Positions 21,650 through 29,229 of a stretch of DNA of 32,258 bases are shown one piece after another (positions within the stretch are counted from its first letter, which is position 1; the number at the start of each line of letters is the position of its first letter). This stretch comes from Methanobacteriota archaeon (GTDB lineage Archaea; Methanobacteriota; Methanobacteria; Methanobacteriales; Methanobacteriaceae). The stretch spans positions 1-32,258 of the forward strand of contig JAEZKE010000112.1 in the NCBI GenBank assembly GCA_023436175.1, read 5' to 3'. A program made the translations under genes and the position numbers. Below the pieces are notes generated by a model. The model was not told the DNA's origin, searched no databases, and worked only from the letters and a program-made list of their open reading frames with translations.

Positions 21650-22818
21650 AATTTCACCCCCATGTAGTCTGCAATTATATTAACATCTTTGTCTCCCCTG
21701 CCTGAGAGGTTTATGACTATTGTTTTTCCTTGATTCTCTTTAGCGTATTTTTCAGCCATTGCAACCGCGTGCGAGCTTTCAAGCGCAGGAATAATGCCTT
21801 CATATTTTGACAGTAGCTTAAAAGCCCTGAATGCTTCTTCATCCGTAATAGGACCGTATTTAGCACGTCCTGTAACCTTTAAATACGAATGTTCTGGCCC
21901 TACGCCAGGATAGTCCAGCCCTGCAGATATGGAATGGGCTTCAGAAATTTGTCCATAGTCATCCTGGAGAACAAATGATAAAGACCCATGGAGAACTCCT
22001 TCAGTACCTGCACTGAGTGTGGCGCCATGTTTTCCTTTTAAACCATCTCCTCCTCCTTCAGCACCTATAAGTTCTACCTCTTTATCATCCATAAATTCAG
22101 AGAATATTCCTAAAGAATTACTTCCTCCACCAACACATGCTATTACTGCATCTGGAAGTTCACCTTCTTTTTCAAGAATATCTCTCTTTGTTTCTTTCCC
22201 AATTACTGTCTGGAAGTGTTTTACCATGGTTGGATATGGATGAGGGCCTGCAGTAGAACCTAACAGGTAGTGGGTGTTCTCTACATTTGTTAACCAGTCC
22301 CTCATTGCTTCATTCATAGCATCTTTTAAAGTTTTAGATCCGCTTTCTACAGGAATCACTTTAGCTCCTGATATTTCCATTCTAAATACATTTAACCGCT
22401 GACGTGCTACATCTACGCTACCCATGTAAATATCTGCAGGCATATCAAATAATGCACCTACAGTTGCAGTTGCAATACCATGCTGACCAGCTCCAGTTTC
22501 TGCTATTAATCGTTCTTTTCCCATATATTTTGCAAGAAGTCCTTGTCCAAGGGTATTATTTATTTTATGAGCTCCTGTATGAAGCAGATCTTCCCGCTTC
22601 AGATATATTTTACATCCTAATTTTTCTGAAAGATTACGAGCAAAATAAAGAGGGGTGGGCCTGCCTGCAAATTCCCTTAAATAATATTCAAGTTCCGAAT
22701 TGAACTTTTTATCATCCTTGTATTTTAAAAATGCCGCTTCAAGCTCTTCAAGGGCAGGAATTAGAAGTTCTGGAACAAATATCCCGCCGTATTTACCGAA
22801 TTTACCGTCTAAGATCAT
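21646..22818 (-). CDS. trpB: Tryptophan synthase beta subunit
   Basis: TrpB condenses indole with serine using pyridoxal phosphate. The PLP lysine is K85 in HTGAHKINN, and the cofactor-phosphate loop is GGGSNSLG. The alpha-contact region and the SAGLDYPGVGPEH motif are those of the ordinary TrpB1 type, which acts with TrpA, not the stand-alone TrpB2. I use ATG 22818 (390 residues), which has AGGTGA five bases upstream; a TTG five codons earlier is unlikely. The stop of trpF and this ATG share one base. Confidence 0.97.
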   Translation of the reverse strand: MILDGKFGKYGGIFVPELLIPALEELEAAFLKYKDDKKFNSELEYYLREFAGRPTPLYFARNLSEKLGCKIYLKREDLLHTGAHKINNTLGQGLLAKYMGKERLIAETGAGQHGIATATVGALFDMPADIYMGSVDVARQRLNVFRMEISGAKVIPVESGSKTLKDAMNEAMRDWLTNVENTHYLLGSTAGPHPYPTMVKHFQTVIGKETKRDILEKEGELPDAVIACVGGGSNSLGIFSEFMDDKEVELIGAEGGGDGLKGKHGATLSAGTEGVLHGSLSFVLQDDYGQISEAHSISAGLDYPGVGPEHSYLKVTGRAKYGPITDEEAFRAFKLLSKYEGIIPALESSHAVAMAEKYAKENQGKTIVINLSGRGDKDVNIIADYMGVKL

Positions 22819-23468
22819 TAAATCACCTTGCAATTTTCAACAAATTCCACTATTTTAACTCTGCTTTTAATTCCAGGACCATCTTCAACCCCTGAATTAA
22901 CATCTACATAATCAAAAATTTCTTTAATTAAGTTTCCTTCATCTTTTATCTTTTGTGTATTAATTCCACCTGCAAGAAACAGTTTTATATTTTTATTGCT
23001 TTTTTTGGCAATTTCACCTGCTTCAGCTGCAACTTCCAGGGGAATTTGTTTCCCAGTCCCGCCACTTTTTCCTCTGATCATAGAATCAAACAGTAAATAA
23101 CTGCAAACTTTTGAACATGATTCTATTTCTCCTTTTTTGGATTCATCGATTTTTTCAGGGATTCCAATGGCTTTAATTACATTAATTCCTTTTAATTTGG
23201 CTATATCTTCTGCTTGTAAAGAATGCAGCTGTATATTGTTAACACCGCTGTTTTCTACAGCTTTTATAACATCTTCAACATTTCTGGGTTCAATTACAAG
23301 CACTGCTTTTTCATGGTCTTTTATTGAGTCTACGAGTTTTCTTATTTTTTCAATATCTAAAAATCGCTTGGACCGCTTTATGTTTATAAACCCAATAAAA
23401 GTAGAACCTTCGTTTTCACATACTTGAACATCTTCAGGTCTTGTAATCCCGCAAATTTTGAATTCCAT
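22818..23468 (-). CDS. trpF: Phosphoribosylanthranilate isomerase
   Basis: TrpF performs the Amadori rearrangement of phosphoribosylanthranilate to CdRP, the third step. The catalytic Cys is C6 in KICGITRPED and the general-acid Asp lies in LLFDSMI. The phosphate-binding end has FLAGGIN and VDVNSGVEDGPGIKS, all expected. The 216-residue length is normal. It starts directly at the base after the trpC stop codon and ends on the trpB start. Confidence 0.95.
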   Translation of the reverse strand: MEFKICGITRPEDVQVCENEGSTFIGFINIKRSKRFLDIEKIRKLVDSIKDHEKAVLVIEPRNVEDVIKAVENSGVNNIQLHSLQAEDIAKLKGINVIKAIGIPEKIDESKKGEIESCSKVCSYLLFDSMIRGKSGGTGKQIPLEVAAEAGEIAKKSNKNIKLFLAGGINTQKIKDEGNLIKEIFDYVDVNSGVEDGPGIKSRVKIVEFVENCKVI

Positions 23469-24260
23469 TTAATTCACCTTCGGTTTTTTGCCTGCTTTAA
23501 CCATTTTTTCTACTGTTTCAAGTATGTTATTTGATTCCATGATGGTTGAACCTATTAAGACCGCATCTGCCCCGTAGCTTGCAAGAAGTTTGATATCTTC
23601 TGCAACTTTAACCCCGCTTTCTGATACAAGAACTGTATTTTCAGGTATGTATTTTGCAAGCTTTTCAGTCCGTTTAAAATCAATGCTGAAATTTCTGAAA
23701 TCTCTGTTGTTAATCCCTATTATTTCAGCACCTGCTTTTGTGGCCATTTCTATTTCTTCCCTGTTTTTACATTCCACGAGAGCATCCATTTCAAGATAAT
23801 GGCAGAGGTCAATCCCAAATCTAAGATCTTTGTAAATACCTGCCATTAAGAGCACTGCACTGGCCCCGCAGGATCTGGCTTCATAGATTTGATATTCATC
23901 CATTACAAAATCTTTTCTAAGAAGCGGAAGTTTGCTTACTTTAGATGCAATACGAAGGTTTTTAATGCTGCTTTTAAAAAATGTCTGCTCTGTAAGCACT
24001 GAAATGGCACCTGCCCCTCCTTTATCATAGAGTGGAACTACATCTTCCACCAGAAGGTTGGAAATATCTCCTTTAGAGGGGGATGCTGGTTTGTATTCAC
24101 AAATTACTGAAATATCATGAGTATTAGTTAATGCTTTTTTAAAATCAGCCTGTACCTTAGTTCCTCGAATGTTTTCTTTTAGTTCACTTAGAGGGCGGTA
24201 TTTCATATCTCTTTCCAGCACGTTTTTCCTTTGAGTGATTATCTGCGAGAACTCTATCAT
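23469..24260 (-). CDS. trpC: Indole-3-glycerol-phosphate synthase
   Basis: TrpC closes the indole ring of CdRP to give indole-3-glycerol phosphate. The family motif EYKPASPSKGDI contains the catalytic Lys (K57), LRKDFVMDEYQIYEARSCGA has the second Lys, and VSESGV and GADAVLIGSTIM form the phosphate site. I use ATG 24260 (263 residues), which has AGAGGG seven bases upstream and overlaps the trpG stop by an ATGA; the TTG at 24266 is too close to that ribosome site. It is free-standing rather than fused to TrpF as in enteric bacteria. Confidence 0.96.
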   Translation of the reverse strand: MIEFSQIITQRKNVLERDMKYRPLSELKENIRGTKVQADFKKALTNTHDISVICEYKPASPSKGDISNLLVEDVVPLYDKGGAGAISVLTEQTFFKSSIKNLRIASKVSKLPLLRKDFVMDEYQIYEARSCGASAVLLMAGIYKDLRFGIDLCHYLEMDALVECKNREEIEMATKAGAEIIGINNRDFRNFSIDFKRTEKLAKYIPENTVLVSESGVKVAEDIKLLASYGADAVLIGSTIMESNNILETVEKMVKAGKKPKVN

Positions 24261-24880
24261 GTACAACCCTCTAAAAACTTTGTTTTTTGGGTTTGAGAAC
24301 TATAGGTTTTCTCAACCTTGAGAAAGTTCTTAATTATTTTTATTCCACTGGCTGTGCCTATGGACTCTGGATGGAATTGAAGACCAAAGACAGGGCAATC
24401 AGCATGTTTTATGCCCATTATTATTCCATCATCTGTTTTTGCAGTGACTTCTATGCAATCTGGTACACTGTCTTCATCACAGATAAGTGAATGATATCTT
24501 GTTGCAACGAGAGTATTTTCAACACCTTTAAATATTCCCTCATTACTGTGAGAAATTTTACTTAATTTCCCATGTATGGGCTCTGCTCTTTTAATTTTAC
24601 CCCCAAATGTTGCGAAGATACCTTGATGCCCCAAACATACTCCTAAAATAGGAATTTTGCCTTTAAATTCTCTAATAACATCGCTGCAAATTCCAAAATC
24701 CTTTTTATTAGTTGGGTTTCCAGGACCTGGGGAAATTATTATACTATCTGGCTGAAGATGCTTTATTTCATCAATGGTTATTTTATCGTTCCTTTTAACC
24801 AATATGTCCTTCTCAAGCTGCCCTACTAGTTGGTAAAGGTTATATGTAAATGAATCATAGTTATCGAGTATCAGTATCAT
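24257..24880 (-). CDS. trpG: Anthranilate synthase glutaminase subunit
   Basis: TrpG releases ammonia from glutamine for TrpE. The class I amidotransferase nucleophile is C82 in GVCLGHQ, and the His-Glu pair is in FGLQFHPESIG; PGPGNP near 51-56 forms the oxyanion-side loop. The 207-residue length is slightly longer than usual because of a polar C-terminal tail (KTYSSQTQKTKFLEG). It is separate from trpD. The start overlaps the trpE stop by four bases. The homologous PabA would look similar, but the operon settles the call. Confidence 0.96.
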   Translation of the reverse strand: MILILDNYDSFTYNLYQLVGQLEKDILVKRNDKITIDEIKHLQPDSIIISPGPGNPTNKKDFGICSDVIREFKGKIPILGVCLGHQGIFATFGGKIKRAEPIHGKLSKISHSNEGIFKGVENTLVATRYHSLICDEDSVPDCIEVTAKTDDGIIMGIKHADCPVFGLQFHPESIGTASGIKIIKNFLKVEKTYSSQTQKTKFLEGCT

Positions 24881-26250
24881 TCTATTTCCTCCTTACCACT
24901 TGCAACTTCAAGTGCCCTTATAACTGCCTGAGCTTTGTTTTCGCATTCCAAGTATTCATTTTCAGGAACTGAATCGTGCACAATTCCTGCGCCGGCCTGT
25001 ATTTTGGCTTTGTTTCCATTGCAGACTAAAGTTCTTATGACAATTGCAAAATCTGCGTTTCCATTTAAGGAGAAATAACCTAAAGCACCGCCGTAAGGCC
25101 CCCTTGGAAGTCCTTCTAACTCATTTATTATTTCCATAGCCCTGATTTTTGGAGCTCCGCTTAGAGTTCCTGCAGGGAAAATAGAGTTAAATGCATCAAC
25201 TGCTGTCATATTGTCTCTTAATTTTCCTGTTACATGCGAAACAATATGCTGCACGTGTGAAAATTTTTTAACAGTCATATATTCTGGAACACTTACTGAA
25301 TCAAAATTACTTACTTTTCCAACGTCATTTCTTGCAAGATCAACAAGCATTAAATGTTCAGCAAGTTCTTTTTCATCATGCATCAGTTCTATTTCCAGTT
25401 TTTCATCTTCAGCATCTGTTTTACCACGTTTTCTGGTCCCTGCAATTGGATAAGTTTCTACATCTTTTTGCTCTATTCTGGCCAGCATTTCGGGGCTTGA
25501 ACCAATTATTTCATGATTTCCAAGTTTTAAATGATACATATATGGTGACGGATTCATTTCACGAAGTGCTTTATAAATTGAAAGCTTGTCACCAGTAATT
25601 TCATATTCACGGGCATTTGAGATGACGCTCTGGAAAATTTCACCCGCTTTTATTTTTTCTTTGGCTTTTTGAACCATGTTTTCATATTTTTCCTTTGAAA
25701 AATAATGCTTTTTGAATTTAAAATCAATACTGCCGATATCATGTGATTCGGTTGCAATCTGCTTTATTTCATTAATTCTATTTTCTCCAAGAGTTACATA
25801 TTCGCATTTATTCTGCAACCTATCAAAGGTAATTGCATCTAAGAATAAACCGAACTCAAAATCCGGATACTCTGAATCTTGAACAGTAATATTTTCAAAA
25901 TGTCGAACTGATTCATAGGATATGTAACCTACAAGTCCTCCTCTAAACCCTTTTTTCCCATTACTTTTAGATGTTAATTTTTTAAGTTCTTCAAATGGGT
26001 TTTCAGTCTCAATTTCTTCTTGAACTCCGTCCCTTTCTATCTGCAAAATATTACCGTAAGCTCTTAAAATTGCAGCCGGCTTGAAGCCTAAAACAGAAAG
26101 TCTTGCGAGTCCACTGTCACTTTCCATGGATTCAAGGAGAAATGCACTTTCATAGTTCCTATAAATATTTTTAAACAATTCAAAAGGAGAATCGAAATCA
26201 AGTTCGATACTAACTGGCTCATTTAATTTAAGATCGCCAAAAACATTCAC
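24877..26250 (-). CDS. trpE: Anthranilate synthase large subunit
   Basis: TrpE makes anthranilate from chorismate and ammonia. It has the chorismate-binding fold with the catalytic blocks GSSPEML, PIAGTRKRG, DLARNDVGK and FPAGTLSGAPK, and the N-terminal LLES motif (38-41) that binds tryptophan for feedback inhibition, so the enzyme is probably product-inhibited. The length of 457 residues is normal. The start is GTG at 26250, giving MNVFGDL; upstream in the same frame is a stop. The good ribosome site GGTGAT is 14 bases before this GTG and better suits an ATG at 26260, which opens a 10-codon frame, so expression may depend on coupling. Confidence 0.96.
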   Translation of the reverse strand: MNVFGDLKLNEPVSIELDFDSPFELFKNIYRNYESAFLLESMESDSGLARLSVLGFKPAAILRAYGNILQIERDGVQEEIETENPFEELKKLTSKSNGKKGFRGGLVGYISYESVRHFENITVQDSEYPDFEFGLFLDAITFDRLQNKCEYVTLGENRINEIKQIATESHDIGSIDFKFKKHYFSKEKYENMVQKAKEKIKAGEIFQSVISNAREYEITGDKLSIYKALREMNPSPYMYHLKLGNHEIIGSSPEMLARIEQKDVETYPIAGTRKRGKTDAEDEKLEIELMHDEKELAEHLMLVDLARNDVGKVSNFDSVSVPEYMTVKKFSHVQHIVSHVTGKLRDNMTAVDAFNSIFPAGTLSGAPKIRAMEIINELEGLPRGPYGGALGYFSLNGNADFAIVIRTLVCNGNKAKIQAGAGIVHDSVPENEYLECENKAQAVIRALEVASGKEEIE

Positions 26251-26260
26251 TGCCTTTCAT
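26228..26260 (-). CDS. 10-codon leader frame overlapping trpE
   Basis: ATG at 26260 follows GGTGATTAAT, the best ribosome site in front of trpE. It encodes MKGSECFWRS and stops inside trpE, 20 bases past the trpE GTG, in another frame. One of the ten codons is UGG (Trp). It could be a leader that controls or couples trpE translation, or simply an unused start. Confidence 0.4.
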   Translation of the reverse strand: MKGSECFWRS

Positions 26261-26310
26261 ATTAATCACCTATTAACGTATTTCTTACACTATGCTATAT
26301 ACTATATAGT

Positions 26311-26342
26311 CCTATTTAAAGCTTTATAGTACATATATGTAC
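26311..26342 (-). promoter_or_regulatory. trpE promoter with paired TrpY-type boxes
   Basis: A 14-base perfect palindrome GTACATATATGTAC lies at 26329-26342. Read as two hexamers it is CGTACA and TGTACT, each one base from the TrpY box TGTACA. Downstream on the minus strand CTTTAAATAGG (26311-26321) is a likely TATA box, about 55-60 bases before the trpE start region. The boxes thus lie just upstream of BRE/TATA. Confidence 0.65.
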
Positions 26343-26423
26343 GTTAACATATTAAAATATTGTATCTTTAAAAAATAATAAAAAGTAAATGGTGATTTTC
26401 ACGTAAATTCATTAATAATGCTA

Positions 26424-28001
26424 TTATCTGGCGAATCTTTCTAAAGAACCAATCATCCGTTTAAGTATTCCTGCAAGCGGTCCAAATTTCCCTGAGAATC
26501 TATACATTACTGCAATATCATCTTTTCTTAATCCTCCAACCACTGCAATAAATAATGCATAAAGTAAAGGTGCCATTATAATGGACAGTAAGAACCCTTC
26601 TATGGTTTTAGGAAGCACCATTAAAATAACTCCCATTAAAAAGGAAGCCGTTATTATTTTGGTAAAATCTGCCACCGGAATATTCACTCTTGAGAGTTTG
26701 AAAGTTCCATAAAGAGTTATTAGCATTATAATAAATGCGGCCGCTGTTGTGCCTGTTGCAGCACCTTCTATTCCAATATTAGGAATTAACAGCACGCTGA
26801 GAATCAATTCTATGCTTGTTCCTACAATAAGTGCAAGCATTGGAATAAATGGTCTTCCAAGGCCCTGGCATATGCTTGATGAGATATTGTAAATAGTGAA
26901 AAATACCATTCCAGTTACAAATATTTGAAGCGCTCCTGCTCCAGGGGTATACGCGTCACCAAAGAGTAAAGCGAGTATAGGAGTTGCAAAAATAATTGTA
27001 ACAGTACACATGGGTACTACAAAGAATCCCACATATCTATAAGATTGAGTGATATAGGTCTGAAGTAATGGACCATCTTTGAGACTGAGGGCTTCTGAAG
27101 TGGCTGGAAGCGCTGATGTAGCCACAGCTGTTGATATTATAAGTGGAAGCCTTGCAATTGCGCTTGCATTGGTATAGTATCCTGCGAACTGACTTGCCAT
27201 GTATACACCTATAAAAATAGTACCAATGTCGTAAAGACACATTTCGGCCAGTCCAGTTATGACTACCGGTACTGAAAACTTTATGAGCATTTTGGCTATT
27301 CCCAGTTCTTCTCGGAGCGTGAATATTTTATCTTTGTTTGGAGTAAGACTTCGGGGGTCATGTCTACGGTTTAACCTACTCCATATTTGTTTTCTAAAAA
27401 GATATATTGAAACTACTGCAGAGGCCATGAAACCTATTGCAGTACCTACAACTGCTCCTGCAACATACCAACCTATTATAACTAGAGTTATAGCAAATGC
27501 AATTGTAAATACCTGTTCAAATGCACGGGTGATCAGGATATTGGTCATCTTGTAATATCCCTGGAAAACACCTCTAAAAACTCCTACAATAACACTGAAC
27601 GGTGCCATAACAGCTACAATCTGGAGAGGAAGGAGCGCTTCAGGTTTATGCCACCAATCTATTGCAATATACCCTGCAAGGATGTACATTAAAACGGCAC
27701 CAATGGTTCCTGAAATCGCTACAATCTTTAAAGCCGTAATTATAATCTGCCGTACCATATCATCTTGTTCTACGGCTGAATACTGTGCTACATACTTTGC
27801 AATAGCTGGAGGGAGGCCTCCATTAGCAGTTATTGTAAGAAGATTCTGGAAAGGTAATGTAAGTCCGAGAATACCATATCCTGCAGTATCAAGTAATCGG
27901 CTCATTATAAATCTATAAATAAACCCGCCTATACGAAATACAAATGATCCTATAAGAATTACTATGCTTCCACTTGCTATTTTTGATTTTTTTGAACTCA
28001 T
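26424..28001 (-). CDS. Polysaccharide flippase (MOP superfamily, COG2244-like)
   Basis: A 525-residue protein with about 14 membrane helices, the arrangement of Wzx/RfbX/MurJ/SpoVB-type lipid-linked saccharide flippases. The N terminus (GSIVILIGSFVFRIGGFIYRFIMSRLLDTAGYGILGL) begins with the typical first helix and the R-x-LD-x-x-GYG loop, and QGLGRPFIP near residue 375 is the usual late motif. It would move polyprenol-linked sugars or cell-wall precursors outward across the membrane. No glycosyltransferase genes surround it. It sits, in the same direction as trp, between the trp operon and trpY. The start at 28001 has only a weak GGTTA before it. Confidence 0.88.
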   Translation of the reverse strand: MSSKKSKIASGSIVILIGSFVFRIGGFIYRFIMSRLLDTAGYGILGLTLPFQNLLTITANGGLPPAIAKYVAQYSAVEQDDMVRQIIITALKIVAISGTIGAVLMYILAGYIAIDWWHKPEALLPLQIVAVMAPFSVIVGVFRGVFQGYYKMTNILITRAFEQVFTIAFAITLVIIGWYVAGAVVGTAIGFMASAVVSIYLFRKQIWSRLNRRHDPRSLTPNKDKIFTLREELGIAKMLIKFSVPVVITGLAEMCLYDIGTIFIGVYMASQFAGYYTNASAIARLPLIISTAVATSALPATSEALSLKDGPLLQTYITQSYRYVGFFVVPMCTVTIIFATPILALLFGDAYTPGAGALQIFVTGMVFFTIYNISSSICQGLGRPFIPMLALIVGTSIELILSVLLIPNIGIEGAATGTTAAAFIIMLITLYGTFKLSRVNIPVADFTKIITASFLMGVILMVLPKTIEGFLLSIIMAPLLYALFIAVVGGLRKDDIAVMYRFSGKFGPLAGILKRMIGSLERFAR

Positions 28002-28327
28002 GATATAACCGTTACAGCGTGATCCATGTTTCTATGTAAAGATTTGATTAACATCTATTAGAAAATCACTTAAAAATCAAGCATGATTTTGATTTTTGTT
28101 AATTACAGTATTTTTTATTTAAATGATATCTGCATAATTAATACTTTAAGTAGCTATTTTGTTACAAAAAGCCCTTTTTTTAGTTAATATCCACATATTA
28201 ACGTTTTATATATTTAAACATGTAATTTTGGAATGTTGATGCACGTTTAACTATACTGATATTTTCAAATAGAATGGTTTATATGGTAGATCTTTGTACA
28301 TATATGTACATTGTGAGGGAGATTTTC
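28002..28327. other. Divergent region between flippase and trpY
   Basis: About 325 bases. The right part holds the trpY promoter and boxes (listed separately). The left part should hold the flippase promoter. A frame running from ATG 28274 in phase with trpY crosses the promoter and boxes and is not a credible extension. Confidence 0.45.
28278..28310 (+). promoter_or_regulatory. trpY promoter with perfect paired TGTACA boxes
   Basis: TTTATATG at 28278-28285 is a TATA box. From 28295 to 28310 lies TGTACATATATGTACA, two perfect TGTACA hexamers facing each other, right over the expected transcript start. TrpY of Methanothermobacter recognises TGTACA and represses its own gene, so this layout suggests autoregulation. 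Confidence 0.75.
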
Positions 28328-28831
28328 ATGTGGGAGAAAATAAAATATAAATTCGAAAAATTTCCGGCGCGTATGAATGTTGCAAGAAAAATAGTTGAGC
28401 ATGGTTTGTGCGTTGGAGAAAATGGTAGAATATATTGTGGTAATATTGAAATAAGCGATGTAGCACTTGCAAGGGCTGTAAATGTAGACAGAAGAAGTAT
28501 CAAAACCACAGTAGATGTTATACTCTCTGATGAACAGCTTGCAAAGATATTTAGAAATATTACTCCTGCAGGTCCATTAGTTAAAGATGTAGCAAAAGAT
28601 TTGGGTTTTGGAATAGTAGAAATAGAAGCTGAAGCTCAAAATTCTGGAATAATTGCTAAAGCTACTGAATTAATATCAAATGAAAATATAAGTATCAGAC
28701 AGGTACATGCAGGGGATCCAGAACTTGAAGAAAATCCTTTACTTACAATTATAACAGAAAAGCCAATTGAGGGAAACTTAATCCACGATTTTTTAAAAAT
28801 TGAAGGAGTAAAAAGAGTTTCTATCTACTAA
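28328..28831 (+). CDS. trpY: TrpY-type transcription regulator (HTH plus ACT)
   Basis: A 167-residue regulator starting at ATG 28328 (GAGGGAG seven bases upstream). Residues 1-85 hold a helix-turn-helix region, with ALARAVNVDRRSIKTTVDVIL as the likely recognition unit, and the C-terminal half is an ACT amino-acid-binding domain (FGIVEIEAEAQNSGIIAKATELI, ISIRQVHAGDPELEENP). This is the layout of TrpY, which represses the trp operon in Methanothermobacter when tryptophan is present and represses itself. Paired TGTACA boxes precede both this gene and trpE. In Methanothermobacter trpY is immediately divergent from trpE; here a flippase gene has come between them. A related amino-acid regulator is the alternative. 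Confidence 0.85.
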   Translation: MWEKIKYKFEKFPARMNVARKIVEHGLCVGENGRIYCGNIEISDVALARAVNVDRRSIKTTVDVILSDEQLAKIFRNITPAGPLVKDVAKDLGFGIVEIEAEAQNSGIIAKATELISNENISIRQVHAGDPELEENPLLTIITEKPIEGNLIHDFLKIEGVKRVSIY

Positions 28832-29107
28832 TAATGAACTTTATATAAAATCAACTTAAACCATTGGCTTGATAGATTACATAAAATGGCTTTAAATTAT
28901 TTTGAGGAATATAACTAAATTTATATATTTTAGGTTGTAATTATTAGACATATAACTTTATATAATTAAAAATAACATTTAATATGTAATTATAATATTA
29001 AATTATAATGTTTAAAACTAATTATTAGTTATTAAATAGTTATACACAAAAGTTATATTGGTTAAAATTAAAGGTTTAAAAAGATAAAAATTTAGTAAGG
29101 TGTTAAT

Positions 29108-29200
29108 ATGGATCAAGGAATTTTAGTTTTTTTAATTCTTATAGTAGGGTTTATAATTGTGTCTCTTGTTACTCACGTATTAAATATTAATGCTGAATAA
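29108..29200 (+). CDS. 30-residue single-pass membrane peptide
   Basis: ATG at 29108 has AAGGTG six bases upstream. The product has a short polar start (MDQG), one strongly hydrophobic segment of about 19 residues (ILVFLILIVGFIIVSLVTH) and a short polar end. This is a textbook single membrane helix. The clear ribosome site and the regular composition argue for a real gene. Role unknown; it lies 30 bases from the end of the convergent membrane histidine kinase and may be a small regulator of a membrane protein. Confidence 0.6.
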   Translation: MDQGILVFLILIVGFIIVSLVTHVLNINAE

Positions 29201-29229
29201 CTTGTTTAAAAACATATTTTAAATATTTT

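Noticed and set aside
28274..28327. N-terminal extension of TrpY
   Set aside because: It would include the TATA box and both TGTACA boxes; GAGGGAG supports ATG 28328.
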